This document shows positions 1 to 12,679 of a stretch of DNA of 64,000 bases, piece after piece (positions within the stretch are counted from its first letter, which is position 1; each line of letters starts with the position of its first letter). Source of the DNA: Dryomyza anilis (Eukaryota > Arthropoda > Insecta > Diptera > Dryomyzidae); the NCBI GenBank assembly GCA_951804985.1, contig OX638132.1, forward strand, positions 20,131,529-20,195,528, given 5' to 3'. The position numbers and the translations under genes were made by a program. The notes below the pieces were generated by a model. That model made no database searches. It worked only from the letters and a program-made list of their open reading frames with translations, and was not told the origin of the DNA.

Positions 1-330
1 ATTTACGATTAAAATTTAATCGTAAAAAATATTATAAACGAGTTCGTTTACGAACAAAAAACATCGTTTATAACGAGTATATAATCGTATTTTACGATCA
101 TAAATAATCGAAAATTTATCATATATGAGTGTTTTTAGCTCGTTTATGATACCTCGTTACGATGGACAAATTAAGAACGAAACTGTATGCGTTTTCGAAT
201 CATTTACGATTCTCGTATTCGATTGTTTTATTCATTATTTACGAATATTTGCTATCATTTACGATGTCGTTTATGATAGTTTGGCCGGCTGGGTCCATTT
301 AAATACAATTCCTTCTTGATATTAAAGTTT
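1..330. repeat. AT-rich block of repeated TTTACGA / TCGTAAA words
   Basis: The words TTTACGA, TCGTAAA and CGTTTA recur every 10-30 bases on both strands, giving many small inverted repeats. The same vocabulary fills the element at 19951-20738. It is probably the edge of a similar element cut by the window start. The 64-codon open frame inside it looks like chance. Confidence 0.4.
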
Positions 331-1208
331 TAAGCATACGAATATCAGGTCCGGAATCCCATGAAATGCCCATTCGTACTTTTAAAATGCATCAATTACA
401 TTTCACAAACTTTTACACAGAAAAAACAAAATTTTAAAAATATATTTGTTTGTTGAGTTTTATTTCTACAACGACGAAATAAACTTGAATATGTGTCTAC
501 TTTGTATAGTTAAAACTCAATAGTTCACAAAGTTTATAACATAACATATTACTTAGGATGGTAACATGCAGACGAAAGCAAAGGCAGGTCAATGGTTCCT
601 CTAAACTGTTCGGGCGGTGGCTGTTAACCGAGAGCATTTTATTGTTTACAACTGAAAATATTGCATTTGTGTAATAAATACAGTTTTATCATACATGTCT
701 GTAGAATTCAATTTCATAATGGAACGTATAGGCATAAGTATATAATAACTACTACAAATATTTTGGAGTATAAGGATTATGCATTGAAGGTGGCTTATAG
801 TATTGACTTTTAAATATCAGTTTGTGTAATCAACATCTTTGAAAGTCCTTTTAGCGAATCTGCATGACTCATGTATTTAGTTATGACTCATTGTATGCAT
901 GCACAATTTGCACTCCCTTAAATAGGAAATAGTTATTTCAGAAAAAAAACACCCCGAGTATATAAATGTTTGTAATAAACTACAAACTGATTTAGTGCTA
1001 ACCGAATTTGCAACCCCCTTTTGTTAAATGGTATATACAATATTTTTAGAACGCCAACTAAATCAGATAAAAAAATAAATAAATAAAAAAAAGCAATGAT
1101 TAATGGTAAGAGAGACCCAAACTATAAAATATTGAAGAACAAAATGTTATGTATAACATAATCCAGTTAAATATTGGGGTACTTTTTTAAGGGAATCAAA
1201 TTAGACAT
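331..1208. other. non-coding stretch, nothing recognised
   Basis: AT-rich DNA without a convincing open frame, repeat or RNA gene. It lies upstream of the CRMP copy and may be intergenic or part of that gene's first intron, because the splice acceptor at 6280-6281 implies an upstream exon that was not found. Confidence 0.4.
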
Positions 1209-1586
1209 ATCGTCGTTGTAGAACGAAAAGTCACCAAATACATTTTCAAAATGCCAAATATTCATTTACAAAAAACTTTATATATCTGTCAATTTTTAAA
1301 CGATGATCTAAATTTTTTTACCACATGATAAGAAAATGTAAATCTATCAATTGATATTTCAACTTTAAAATTCATCAAATACTCATTTACAAAAAACTTT
1401 ATATATCTGTCAATTTTTAAACGATGATCTACATTTTTTTACCACAATATAAGAAAATGTAAATCAATCAATTGATATTTCAACTTTAAAAATGCATCAA
1501 ATACTTTTTATAATATTAATCAACTAACTCAAAATTTAAGTTTTTCATAAAAATGAATTTGCTGACTTTTCGTTCTATAACGAGAT
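1209..1586. mobile_element. miniature inverted-repeat element, TIR TTGTAGAACGAAAAGTCA type
   Basis: The ends are inverted copies: GTTGTAGAACGAAAAGTCA on the left and TGACTTTTCGTTCTATAAC on the right. Inside, a unit of about 122 bp (1258-1500) is present twice head to tail with few differences. A second copy of the element lies at 43515-43769. There is no open frame, so it would be mobilised in trans. Confidence 0.7.
1258..1500. repeat. tandem duplication of a unit of about 122 bp
   Basis: Two adjacent copies both run from a CATTTACAAAAAACTTTATA word to CAACTTTAAAA. They differ at only a few positions. The 43515 copy of the element has only one unit, so the duplication is specific to this copy. 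Confidence 0.65.
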
Positions 1587-2540
1587 ATAGACATTATTTT
1601 ATATAAAAATACCTAATTTGGGGTTTTCCTGAACGTGAACGATATTCCTGGACGTGTCCGATTTGAATCTTATAAAATCCGAAGGGTTCAAAGGCAAAGC
1701 GTTATTTTTTGTAGGTGATAAACGTTTCTAAATTAAATCACTATACATTCCCCAATGAACTTTATATATTAAATTCATAAACATTTTTTTTCTTTGTTCT
1801 CAAAAAGTCGTCGTAATACTAAAAACAATATTTTTTTTGTACACTGTTTTTTTGTAGTGCTTATAATGCCTAGTATTCTTTTTTTTTATAGATTTTATGT
1901 CTCGATAAGCTATTTAAAATTATAAATATCTATATTGATAAAAATGCAACAGGTATTGTATGTAATGACGTCAACCATTCACTCTGCAAAGGCTCGTTTG
2001 GCCAAATAATTTTGTTTATTAAATACGCATAATTCTTATTCTCTGTCCATTTGTTATAACATAACAGACACACACATAACCACAGCGCCTTCGTTCAAAC
2101 GGGCCCCATTTCCTGTGTTTTGTGAACCATATAGGAAAAGTGTTTTTTTGTATGACGTGACATGCTCCGTAAATGAGAAAGACCGACTAGGCTGACTGAA
2201 AGAGAAACATTAGAACTTAATGGTCTGTCGGTCGCCGGTCTGTTTGTTTAGGTTTTTATATAATTATTCAAACGAGTATAGTATGTTCTAAACTGAAATG
2301 ATCATGTTAGGACAGTGGTTTTTAAACATCGCGAACGTGGAAAATATTCTGAAAATTGATAAAAAATACATCGATTATTCCAAAATGTTGTTTATTTTTT
2401 TTTTTTCAATATATTACAGCGTCCGACATTACACATGAAAAAATCAACCTGTTCGTGAAACGAGGGATCGTTCTAAGAATTTGAGTTTTTTTAGATCAAT
2501 TCGTTTACGGTTTTTATTTGCATTAGAAATGCAAGTACAT

Positions 2541-3569
2541 ATCGTCACTGTCATGCCAAAGGGGCGAATGTGATTTTTTAAAAATGTTGGGAAATCAAAT
2601 TTTAAAGTTTGAAATGCTTTAAAATTTAGAAAAAATTATATTTTCTTAAATTTTTCTGTTATTTTAGTTTATTCGTCAATTATTATAACGTATATAAAAT
2701 ATCTTTAGATTTGGACAACCTACTGAATTATAAATACGGATTTTGTGAGGCTATATCCTGATCAAAACGCAAATATTTTTGTTTTTTATGATATAAGTAT
2801 GTAACTTTTTATTAGCGCAAGATAAAATAATAATGTAGAGGCATTAATTGTTTGTTTTTAAAGCACCTATAGATCTGCATCATTAATTAAAAATATTTTG
2901 TCAAACATTAATTTGATATTTGTTATTTGCAGGAAAAAATGTTTGGCAAAATATTTTTAAATAATAATGCAGTTCGATAGGGGCTTTAAAAACAAACAAT
3001 TAATACCTCAACACCTCTATTATATCTTGCACCAACATTATAGCAAAAAAACGAAGAAATTGGAAAAATTGAAAATCTTGTCATGCCAAAAGGACGAATC
3101 TTGCTATAACTCCTTAATGGTACAAAATAAAATAGTAATGTCAAGGCATTTATTGTTTGTTTTTAAAGCACCTATCGATCTGCATCATTAATCATGATCA
3201 TTATTTTGTCAAACATTAATTTGCCATTTGTTATTTGCAGGAAAAAATGTTTGGCAAAATAATGTTTAAATAATGATGCAGATCAATAGGTGCTATGAAA
3301 ACAAATAATAAATTCCTTTACACCACTATTTTATCTTATACCAATAAAAAGTTATGGCGAAAAAACGAAAAGATTCGCCCTTTTGGCATGACAAGATTTT
3401 TAATTTTTCAAATTCGCCCTTTTGCTTTTGTCTTTTTTGGCTAGAAATACCCAACAAAATGACACGCGATTTTGGCACAGCATACTTGAGGATAAACTAC
3501 ATTCAAAAATGTAAAAAAACGTAAATGTCAAAAATTGCACATTCGCCCCTTTGGCATGATAGTGACGAT
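2541..3569. mobile_element. foldback-type element with TIR ATCGTCACTGTCATGCCAAA
   Basis: Inverted ends of about 32 bp (ATCGTCACTGTCATGCC... against ...GGCATGATAGTGACGAT) enclose about 1 kb of non-coding DNA. The interior has repeated inverted modules around GTTTGGCAAAATA and TTAAAAACAAACAATTAA. A fragment of the same family, in opposite orientation, runs from about 39220 to 39540. The flanks (about 2400-2535 and 3572-3600) resemble the reverse complement of about 32175-32330, so this element may sit inside another one. Confidence 0.65.
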
Positions 3570-4034
3570 ATCATATTTTCATTTGATATGCAACACATTT
3601 TGTGTATGGATATCTCAGAGTATGGATATGAATACGATTTTCCAATATCAATTAGTTTAAACTTGTCTACATTTTTATAACGTCTAATGTTTCAAATCAA
3701 AACAGTCGATCGTCGTTAAATTGTATAGACGTAAAGATAATCAGTTAATATTACATATTAAATATTTGTAATATGTTGTATGCGAAATGACATCTAGTTT
3801 AAACCAAGTTTAATTTAAAAATTAGACTGAAAACTGTCTTTTAAAGAGTTGTTAATTATTGTCAGACAGTGGCTTATACTAAATACTTTAAATTAAACTC
3901 TATTTGACCCCCTATTTTATCACTCTCCTTTCGTTTGTCATGTTCATGTTTATTTTTTTTTGTAATTTTTTCAATATCTTGCACCTTCAAAACAATTGTA
4001 CTACAAACCAATTACACAGCACAACAAATATAAA

Positions 4035-4390
4035 TTATCCGCGATCTATTGATTTTCCAATAGACGTCAAGATTCTAATCACTACCTAATACTCAGTTTT
4101 TTCCGATTGCCTCAAGTTTTTGAGTTACTACGTAAAACATATATATGACGATTCTCGTATTTTTCTTTGGTGTTTAACTTTTTACAGATTTAAGTTCTCG
4201 TTCACATTTTATTTGTATTCTATTGAGAATACTTCAGCTAATATTTTTAAATAAACCTCATGAAAATCTGATTGATCTAATCAAAGTTATAGTCAGTCAA
4301 ACGCAAAAATGTGAATTTTAAGGTGTACCTAATATTTATTGCATAACATCTATGATTATCGTAATTAAATAAAAGTATATATCAGACTTT
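4035..4390. repeat. half copy of the foldback repeat seen at 34602-35048
   Basis: From the GATTTTCCAATAGACGTCAA word the sequence matches the left arm of the 34602 element for about 170 bases, through CAGTTTTTTCCGATTGCCTC and CTTTTTACAGATTTAAGTT. It then continues into an AT-rich interior. The right arm is missing, apart from a short piece near 5975-6010. Confidence 0.5.
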
Positions 4391-5770
4391 ATCTTTAAAT
4401 CTATGCTCCCTTTTATTTACTTAATTCGATAATTTATCGACTGACGAAGTTGGCAACGTTGTGCAGTATTTTCAACCTACGCCATCTTTTGCCATCGTTT
4501 GAACATATTGATGTTTAAAAACCAAAAAAAAAAGAAATTGGATTTAAATAAGTGTGTTCTTGCAACATTTTTCTTGTATACGAAGTTGGCACTCGTTGAA
4601 CACTCGCTGATCAGCATTTTCTGCGTACGTGTCTTTTGTTATTTGTAAATTAAATAAATATATAAATTGTGTTACAAAAAGTACAAATAGTAAGAAGGTA
4701 TAATATAGTGCAGTATATAATTTCTGAAACTAATGTGAAAAAACCACAAATAAAAATCTGTGTTTCGATTTTCAAACAGAATTTGGCATGTTTTTTTACA
4801 AAAGTGAATTCCTTGCCTACACTATGTGCTGTACTGAGACCAACTGTAACTGTACCAAATATAAAGCGAGCCTGGATCGTCTGGTTTAGCGTCTGCTGGT
4901 GCAATTGTGCATTCATTGATGCTGTTACTTGTACTTGCAGTTTTAAACCAATTATTTATTTATTTTTCATTTAAAAATTTGTTTATGAATTCTATTATTA
5001 TAATTTTCCACTGTGCATGTTTAAAAAAAATAAATAAAAAAAAACAACATTTTATTTTTATTTTATTTTCAGGATTTTTTTCTAAAAATATTTAAATATG
5101 TTTCTATGCAAACATACTACTTTTTGCACTGAAACAACTGATATGCTTCACTGGAAACATATTTATATTCAGGTCGTTCAAAATCATGTTTTATTTTTAA
5201 CGTATTTATGTTTCGGTTCAAATATTTATTATATTTGGATGTAGTAATTATTATGTTTCCATTAAAACATACTCCATTTTAACGGGCAACATTAAAATGT
5301 TTCCGCGATATTATAATGTAAGTCAGAGCTCATTACAACACTGTTCAAGTCTCAATACAACCCTGTTTACAAACGATTTATCAGTCAATTATATGTTATG
5401 TTTACATAAAATTGCAAACATACATGTTAATGCCTGCAAAATTATGTTTGGGAGAGCCCTTTTTATGCAGCGTGTATTTGACTCTATTGTAGCATACTGA
5501 AACAAACCCATGGAAAATAATACATTTATGCAAAGATAAATTCTACTGGCTTAAAGTTTTGTTGAAATTTCTATGAATAATTGATAGACAAAAAATTATA
5601 TTGATTAAACGGAGCATCATATAAGAAAATTGAAATAAAAAATCGAATACGATAATTTGTATTTAATCTGAAGACTTGTAGAGTGATTTGTAAAAACAAA
5701 GTAAGAAGAATCATACAATTATGGATCTAGTTTTACATATAATGTATACATTTATTGAATTTTAAAATCT
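4391..5770. other. non-coding stretch, no gene recognised
   Basis: Several open frames of 60-100 codons occur on both strands (for example near 4650-4970), but they overlap one another and have biased, AT-driven composition. None resembles a known protein. No terminal repeat was seen. Confidence 0.35.
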
Positions 5771-5773
5771 GTA

Positions 5774-5972
5774 CACCCAAAAAAAATACTATATAAGTAA
5801 TAGTTTTTTACTATTATTTTACTAAAATAGTCAATAGGATACATTATTATTTTAATCGGAAAATACCAATAAATACTAGAAAATACCATGACATTGTAAT
5901 TGAGTTTATATGAAAAGATTTATTATTTGTATACTATTAAATCAATAATTGTCCTATTGTCCAATTTTAAAA
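5774..5972. mobile_element. CACCCAGAAAA-type miniature element, right end missing
   Basis: The sequence from CACCCAAAAAAAATACTATA through GGAAAATACCAATAAATACT to TCCTATTGTCCAATTTTAA matches the elements at 18740-18958 and 45163-45384. The TTTTCTGGGTG right end is missing. The sequence changes abruptly into the end of another repeat (ATCGTGGATAAATA, also at 35034). Confidence 0.6.
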
Positions 5973-6294
5973 ATCACACTAAGATCGTGGATAAATAGGG
6001 CTCAATTTGTTGTCTAGTGTTATTAGTGAAAAACTCAAAATAGATTGCATTATTTTTTGTTTTTTTTTTGTTTTATATACTTTCATGAACCATTATAAAC
6101 CAGATTTTAAAACGAAACGGTTTTTATTAAAGTAATTTTTATAACGAGTAGGTATGTGAAATTTCAACAAAAAAATCATTTTAATTATAGTTTTTATCTT
6201 TTCATACCAATTTAAAATGACTTCATCTACATTCAGAAAAAACTTATTAATATATACATATCACATCTATTACATTTTTAGCTAAAACATCAAA

Positions 6295-9067
6295 ATGTCC
6301 ACAAGCCCCAAGCCCGTGAAGAAGGTGCCCATACACCTACAGGTATTTGCTACCAAAAAATTTGTATTATGTATTTTAACTCATAGCATTCCATTCCATT
6401 GTCGTTTTATAAATTTTAGAGCGCTCAAAATCGCGTCTATATTAAGAACGGCCAAATAGTCAATCACGATAAGACCTTCCATGCTGACGTCTACATTGAG
6501 GATGGCATTATTAAGTTTGTTGGACCACCATCCGATATAACAATACCTGGTGGTGTACGTATCATCGATGCTGCTGGTAAACTCATCATACCCGGTGGTG
6601 TTGATCCACATACGCATATGCAACTGAAATTGGGAGGCGCTACTTCGGTGGACGACTTCTACAATGGTTCCAAGGCAGCGGTGGCTGGTGGTACCACAAC
6701 CATAAGTGAGTGATATGTCTGCATATGTAACAAAGACGTTATTCGATCGATTTTTTCCGTTTTTAGTTGATTTTGTGCTTCCGGAAAAGGGTGAATCGTT
6801 GGTTGAGGCTTACGACAGTTGGCGTGCGCTGGCCGATCCCAAAGTTTGTTGCGATTATGCACTACATATGGGCATTACATGGTGGTCCAAATCGGTGTCG
6901 GACGAAATGAAAATAATGTGCGAAGAATTGGGCATTAACTCGTTTAAAATGTTTATGGCCTACAAGGGTTTGTACCAGTTAGGTGACTCTGATATGTTGG
7001 ATGCATTTGAGCGCGTACGCACTTTGGGAGCTGTAGCACAGGTAGGTTCTTCATCATTACCAAATATATTCTTATCTTATTGTATAACATAAAATATATC
7101 TATATAATTTAATCGTTTATTAATTACAGGTTCACGCGGAGAATGGCGATATTATTGCCAAAAATATTGGAAAATTGTTGGCTGCCGGTGTTACTGGGCC
7201 AGAGGGCCACGAAATGTCACGTCAGGAGGAAGTTGAGGCTGAGGCCGTTAATCGTGCTTGCATTTTGGCACATCAGGTTCGTACTTGTCTAGTTTGGTCT
7301 ATTCAACAATTTTTCACATTAACGTCTTTACGTAATGCAGGCAAAAACTCCACTTTATGTTACAAGGGTCACTTGCAAATCGTCGGCGGAAATTATTGGA
7401 CGCGCTCGACGCAGTGGTTATTGTGTTTATGGTGAGACTTTGGCTAGCTCGTTGGGTCGTTCAATGAATGGTGTGCGCCAACAGGATCAATTATATTTCA
7501 TCACTAGTCCTCCAATACGTGAATCTGCAGAGACGCCCAGACAACTTATGAAATCTTTGGCATAGTAAGTATGCCCCTGATAAAAGTTCAATCATCATTT
7601 TCTTATCGAGAGTGATTTATTATTTAAACGTAATAATAGTTCGTAAATACTCCTGTTGGTGGAAAGTTTGTTGATCTGTTTTTTGTGTGTACAACAATCC
7701 TAGTAAAACTCACTAACTATATCTTAAAAGTTATATATTATCTTATATGACACTTTCTGATTGAAACTGGTCGATTTTTGCATCCATTATTTAAAAATTA
7801 TTTTTGATTTCTTCAAATTACCCATATTCCATTTTTTATATACCATTCATTATAATATTTATCAAAACTTGCCAAATAGTCCAGATTTGCAGATCAAAAA
7901 TAGCTAAGTCCATATTTAAAACGTTTATATCTTCTATATTTTTGAACGCCGATTTGAGGAATACATATGTTGTAAAAGAGGTTAGATTTGATTGTTTACG
8001 GAATCCTATTTGAAATTATTTAAATTACCATTACCATTTTAAATTACCATTTACTTAATACACGTTTTTCGTCTTTTTCTCAAAATGCAATAGCATGGAC
8101 TTAGCCAGTTTTGATCTCCAACGCCTCATACAATTTTACCATCAAAATGTAATCATTATTTTATTCCATTTATTATTCATTTCCCAACAGTGATGACTTG
8201 CAAACCACAGGAAGTGACAATTGTACCTTTAAGAAGGAACAGAAAGAGTTGGGTAAGGGTGATTTTACCAAAATCCCCAACGGTGTTAATGGCGTCGAAG
8301 ATCGTATGTCGATCGTCTGGGAAAAAGGTGTACATGCCGGTCTTTTTGATCCCAGTCGATTTGTGGCCGTTACCAGTACCAATGCGGCTAAAATCTTCAA
8401 TCTGTACCCGCAAAAGGGACGCATTGCTGCTGGCTCCGACGCAGATGTGGTCATCTGGAATCCAAATGTGACGCGCAAGATCTCCAAGGAGACTCATCAT
8501 CAGGCATGCGACTACAATATATTCGAGGGCATGGTTTGTCATGGTGTACCCGAGGTGGTATTGGTGCGCGGCCGCGTTTGCGTCGAGAATGATATGGTGC
8601 GTGTCGCTGAGGGATACGGACGTTTCTTGAATACACCAACGCGTCCACCATATGTGTACGATGTGCTGGAAGGCAAGACGAAGCCCAGTGATGAGCAACA
8701 TGCCGATGCTGTTGAGGATGCAGAGCAACTTCAATTGAATGGCAATATGCAAAAAATGAATCTGGCTGCTTTGGAAATTGAAATACCCTACCAAGAACCT
8801 GCTGCACCGCGCAGTTTGTTATCTTCGGACTCCAGAGCGGCAGCGGGCATAATGATGAACTCACCATCTGGTCTTGGTCATGTATCGCAACATCGTAATA
8901 TGCAAGAATCAACATTTTCTATAAGTGGTAAATAAATTTAAGCCCAGTTGTGTATCTACATTATGTATTTATATTTTTAATTTGCAGAGGAATTGGATAC
9001 ATCGGGCAATCGTTCCTGCATCAAGGTTAGAAATCCACCTGGTGGCAAATCATCCGGTTTCTGGTAG
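6295..9067 (+). CDS. CRMP: collapsin response mediator protein (CRMP-type copy of the DHP/CRMP gene), copy 1
   Basis: Coding exons are 6295-6342, 6420-6705, 6767-7041, 7130-7276, 7341-7564, 8191-8927 and 8988-9067 (598 aa, all in frame). The protein is an amidohydrolase-fold cytosolic protein of the dihydropyrimidinase family. CRMPs of this family act in neurite and cytoskeleton signalling. Metal-site residues are seen at H80 and H82 (DPHTHMQ), K178 (MAYKG) and H205 (HAENGD). At 261, where the DHP copies have His (VVHVMSK), this copy has Arg (VTRVTCK). Exon 5 is the CRMP-type exon (224 nt against 239 in the DHP copies) and no DHP exon is present in introns 4 or 5. FYHGTK has become FYNGSK. 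The C-terminal tail ending in KSSGFW is intact. A splice acceptor at 6280-6281, 13 nt before the ATG, implies an upstream non-coding exon, probably outside the window. Confidence 0.93.
7565..8190 (+). other. intron 5 of copy 1; carries a dispersed repeat, no second alternative exon
   Basis: This intron runs from GTAAGT to CAACAG. In a gene with Drosophila-like mutually exclusive exons it is where a second exon could lie, yet no DHP-like sequence is visible. From about 7865 to 8150 it resembles about 57960-58190 (shared words AGCTWAGTCCATATT and AATACACGTTTTTCGT), so that part is repetitive. Confidence 0.6.
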
Positions 9068-9355
9068 AGGAAAATATGGAGGGCGCATCGCACAAGTAAC
9101 CAGCACTTATTTAATATATGACATTCAGGCGAAAATATTAAAGAATTTTTACATACAAATATTTACATACCTATATTACTGTAAACAACATAATTAAGTT
9201 CGATATAAAAAAAAGCTGCACCAAATTATACTTTAGCAACATATATAATTATCCTTCATACCTTAAACTTTAACCTTTAATTATGCCTTAACTCGTGTTT
9301 TAAATTAAATTTATTAATTTATTTATTTGTATGTAATAGTCAAAAAAAAAAAAAA

Positions 9356-9361
9356 AATAAA
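9356..9361 (+). terminator. CRMP: candidate polyadenylation signal of copy 1
   Basis: An AATAAA hexamer follows a poly-A tract about 290 nt after the stop codon. Other AATAAA words occur nearby (for example near 9557), so the site actually used is uncertain. Confidence 0.4.
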
Positions 9362-9884
9362 ACCTTTTAAGTTTAACTCATGTCAAAGATTTATGTATTT
9401 ATTAATTTATTTATAAACGTTTATTAATTTATTGGTTTTACCATTTCACATACATTCGTGCATTATCTTAACTAAGTTTATTTAAAATATACATATAGTA
9501 TCTATAAAAGTTTGCTAGATAAATTTGTAAGACGATATAACAAAAAAAAAGTATCTCAATAAAACGTCAACATATGAAACGCTAATGAAATTTTAAGTTT
9601 TCTATGTGTAAATTGTGGAAATGTGTATATTGTGGCTATATAGAAGGTAAGATAATCGTACAATATTTGGTATTTACTTCATATATTCTCAGATTGATTC
9701 GGTTCATATAACAATCAAATAACTACAAAAACCGAAATAAGTGAAGTAACAACTTATCATAAATATACCTATTGTGTAAGTTAGTTTGCTGGGTTGTACC
9801 GGCACGGTAAAGATCAAAACAAAACAAAAAAATAATAAAAATAATATTAAAAAACTAAATAGTAAAGCATAATAGAAACTCACA

Positions 9885-10032
9885 GATAGCACCGCCGGAA
9901 AACTATGTATTTATATTGTATATATATATATATCGGATGAATTGTAGCGTTCAAACTTTTTCGTGTTTCGTGACGAGTTGTTGAACACTCAGTTACGTGA
10001 AGACTCTCGAACACTACGGATCGTCGAATGCG
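9885..10032 (+). promoter_or_regulatory. TATA-less core promoter and 42-nt non-coding first exon assigned to DHP copy 2
   Basis: The initiator is TCAGTT with A+1 at 9991. GGATC at 10018-10022 falls exactly at +28, the position of the downstream promoter element. The first exon would be 9991-10032, ending at donor GTGAGT. The upstream block from GATAGCACCGCCGGAAA is also conserved before copy 4. The matching acceptor is at 23801-23802, 13 nt before the copy 2 ATG. This implies a first intron of 13.8 kb filled with transposons. Assignment to copy 2 rests on order and strand and is inferred. Confidence 0.72.
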
Positions 10033-10312
10033 GTGAGTGTTGTGCTAGCGCCATAGTGTGTTATCGGAAATAGAACTGATACAACATCCATCAACTAATT
10101 GCTAATAAATACGACATTTATAGTAGTTTAAAAAATTCCATACTTTTAAATTTTATCTGATATATAATTATAACTTTTATCATAAATTCAAGTCTATTTC
10201 TAATTGCGTTAATTATTAAATAATATCATGCAGAATATTAGGAAACATGTTTAAACAAAAAAATTTCAGAGTTTTCCTTTTCAAAATAACAGAGCTCTAA
10301 CTATTTATATAC

Positions 10313-10729
10313 GGGTCATTCCACACCAAATCGACCAAGAAAAGTCACATTTGAGATTTTACCTTTTTAATGGCAACTGATAAAGGGTATCGAGACATGC
10401 ACTAACCAATTTTTTTTTTATTTTTCCGACCACTACTTCCAGAGATACAGTGGCTCAAAGTTGGAAAAAAAGGACCAAATATCACTTTTGTATGGTTGTT
10501 CATATTTAAATATCTCTTGAACTAGAAATGCTAGAAATTTCATTGATGGCTCGTTTTAAAGCTAATAAAACAAGCTTTTAGAAAAATTAAACGTTAACAT
10601 GTGGCCCGTGGTCATTAAATTTGCACTTCAAAATTGTGATCCTCGATACTCTTTATCAGTTGCCAAAAAATTCATTGAAATCGAAGAAGGTGAGTTCCAA
10701 CCGTTGGTCGATTTGGTGTGGAATGACCC
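10313..10729. mobile_element. miniature element with TIR GGGTCATTCCACACCAAATC
   Basis: The first and last 25 or so bases are near-perfect inverted repeats (GGGTCATTCCACACCAAATC and GATTTGGTGTGGAATGACCC). It is flanked by ATAC on both sides (10309-10312 and 10730-10733), a possible 4-bp target duplication. The interior also contains inverted pieces such as TGGCAACTGATAAAGGGTAT. It has no transposase. Confidence 0.75.
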
Positions 10730-11753
10730 ATACATTGCACAAAAAGTCCATACGCGTTTTAAAATGCATCTTTTTCGTGATCTATATATTTTGTGTATAA
10801 AATAAAATTTAAATTCAAAGTGATATTAACAAAAATAAACACTATAAAAATAGACTATAAAAATCTATAAAAATAGACAGTAGTCTATTTTAAATTTACA
10901 TTGAGGTTTTTAAAATATTTATTATAAATAAATATAAATAATTATCATATATTTTAACATGCTAATATTTTTTTTTCATAGCAAATACAATCGTGTGAAC
11001 TTTCGTCGATTAACAACACTACTCAACAAAACAAGAAAAAATTTACATGGCATGGACATGCTATACATCAATTCTATATAATTCGCGTTTGCTGACTTTG
11101 ACTGCATATTTAGTTTTTTTTTTCTATTGCGTAACGTTTTTAAGAAAATTGCCCTTTTTCAGCAACTTTTTAGAATTAAAAAAAAATATAGTCCCTTACA
11201 CAACAAGTTTTCCAAAAAACTATAAATGCAATTTTTCTTTCAATTGTCAAGACTAATTACAATATACCGATAAATACTATTATTTCGATAGGTTTTTAAA
11301 ATATTTAAATTTAAACTCGAAAAATATTATTTTTTTGACTATTTTTGTGACGATTTTTTTTAGTATTGTGAATCTAATGATAAATAAGAAAATGATTTAA
11401 GGTTTATTATGCAGAGAATTGTTCAAACTAAAAATCTCATCTTTAAAATGCTTGTATATTTATATACAAATTAACGTAAAAATAGATTTAAAAAATAGCT
11501 TTTAAAATTTTTTTTAACCGAAATAGATTATATAACAGAGTATGTTCACAGGGCATATTTTAAAAAGTGGATGAATTAGAAAATGTTAGTAATTTTGATA
11601 GTTAGTTTGAACTATGCTCGAGATAACCAAAAATCACTTTTTATCATATAATCCTAAATGAAAAAAAAAATGTATAAAAATCGACGTTCCCGAGTACAGA
11701 TTCAATTATATTTATAATGTATTTAAATATTAGCATTCATTTTGTAATTTGTA

Positions 11754-12061
11754 GCCGCGGTAGCTCAGTGGTTAGTGCGTTGGACTGCGAGCCGAAAGGT
11801 CCCCGGTTCAAGCCTGGACTGGGGCTAACAACATCTTTTCATAGAAACATTTTTCTATACCGCACTACCTCTCGTCAGTAAATGGCAAACCTACGAGAGT
11901 AAAACCATTGCCTGTGAAAAGCTCTCACCCGCCGTTCGGATTCGGCAATAAACTGTAGGTCCCACCACTTTGAGTACAAATATAACACGCACAGCTCCAA
12001 ATGGTGAGAGAGCTCGGCCGAAGTTCTATACAGGACTGTAGCGCCAAACTATTATATTATT
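11754..12061 (+). mobile_element. tRNA-derived SINE, full length with target duplication
   Basis: The 5' end is tRNA-like, with an A box (TAGCTCAGTGGTTAG) and a B box (GGTTCAAGCC) of an RNA polymerase III promoter. A unique body of about 230 bp and an ATT-rich tail follow. ATTCATTTTGTAA occurs just before the element (11735) and just after it (12062), as expected for target-primed insertion. Five other copies lie in the window. Confidence 0.88.
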
Positions 12062-12679
12062 ATTCATTTTGTAAATTATATTGAAACTAGTCTAGACAAT
12101 AAGAAGAAGTTTTTAAGTTTTTTTTTTGTTAAACTATTTTTCCACAGAACTATATTTTTTTATTCAACGTAGTGGGTGAGAACGGATTAAAAATAATATT
12201 GCTTTCTTCTTGAAAACGTTACGTAATAAGGAATTGATGTGCGGGATGTCCATGGCAAAAATCGTGTTGGGTAGTGTAATAGATAAAAAGAGTGATTTAT
12301 TAATCAATGTGTAGTGACGTTCAACATTAATTCAAAAATGAGCAGAATGTTTTCGTAATGAAATTTTGGGCTGCCATGATTCATCAAAACATTTAAGTCA
12401 AAGTTAAGAATCTGACATATTTGCCTTAACATACCAATAATTGGGACTTATACAAATTTTTAATGCATTATTATTATTTTAAGCATCTATAAAATAACTT
12501 TTTCTAAATAGATTCCAGATTCATAATTTTTAATTGAATTTTATTTTTTAAATAAAACTGAATCTAAATTTGTCGCTGTTGAACATGAATAAATTTTATT
12601 TGCCAGATTTAAAAAAAGGCCGATATTTCATCATAAAAAATTTAAGCGGTATATCATTAAAATAATATGGTAATCTAGG

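Noticed and set aside
4440..4640. Promoter and first exon of the CRMP copy (contains GTTGAACACTC as in the DHP promoters)
   Set aside because: Only one short word is shared; there is no initiator with a DPE at +28 and no matching donor.
7565..8190. A hidden DHP-type alternative exon in copy 1
   Set aside because: No stretch resembles the DHP exon (no VVHVMSK or LARARQRY coding sequence) and part of the intron is a dispersed repeat.
8173..8915. Long minus-strand open frames opposite exon 6 of the CRMP copy
   Set aside because: Equivalent antisense frames appear opposite exon 6 in all four copies, as expected from codon bias of the conserved sense exon.
11754..11826. A tRNA gene (A and B boxes present)
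   Set aside because: The same head is joined to the same 230-bp body in several copies with target duplications, and the cloverleaf is incomplete; it is the head of a SINE.
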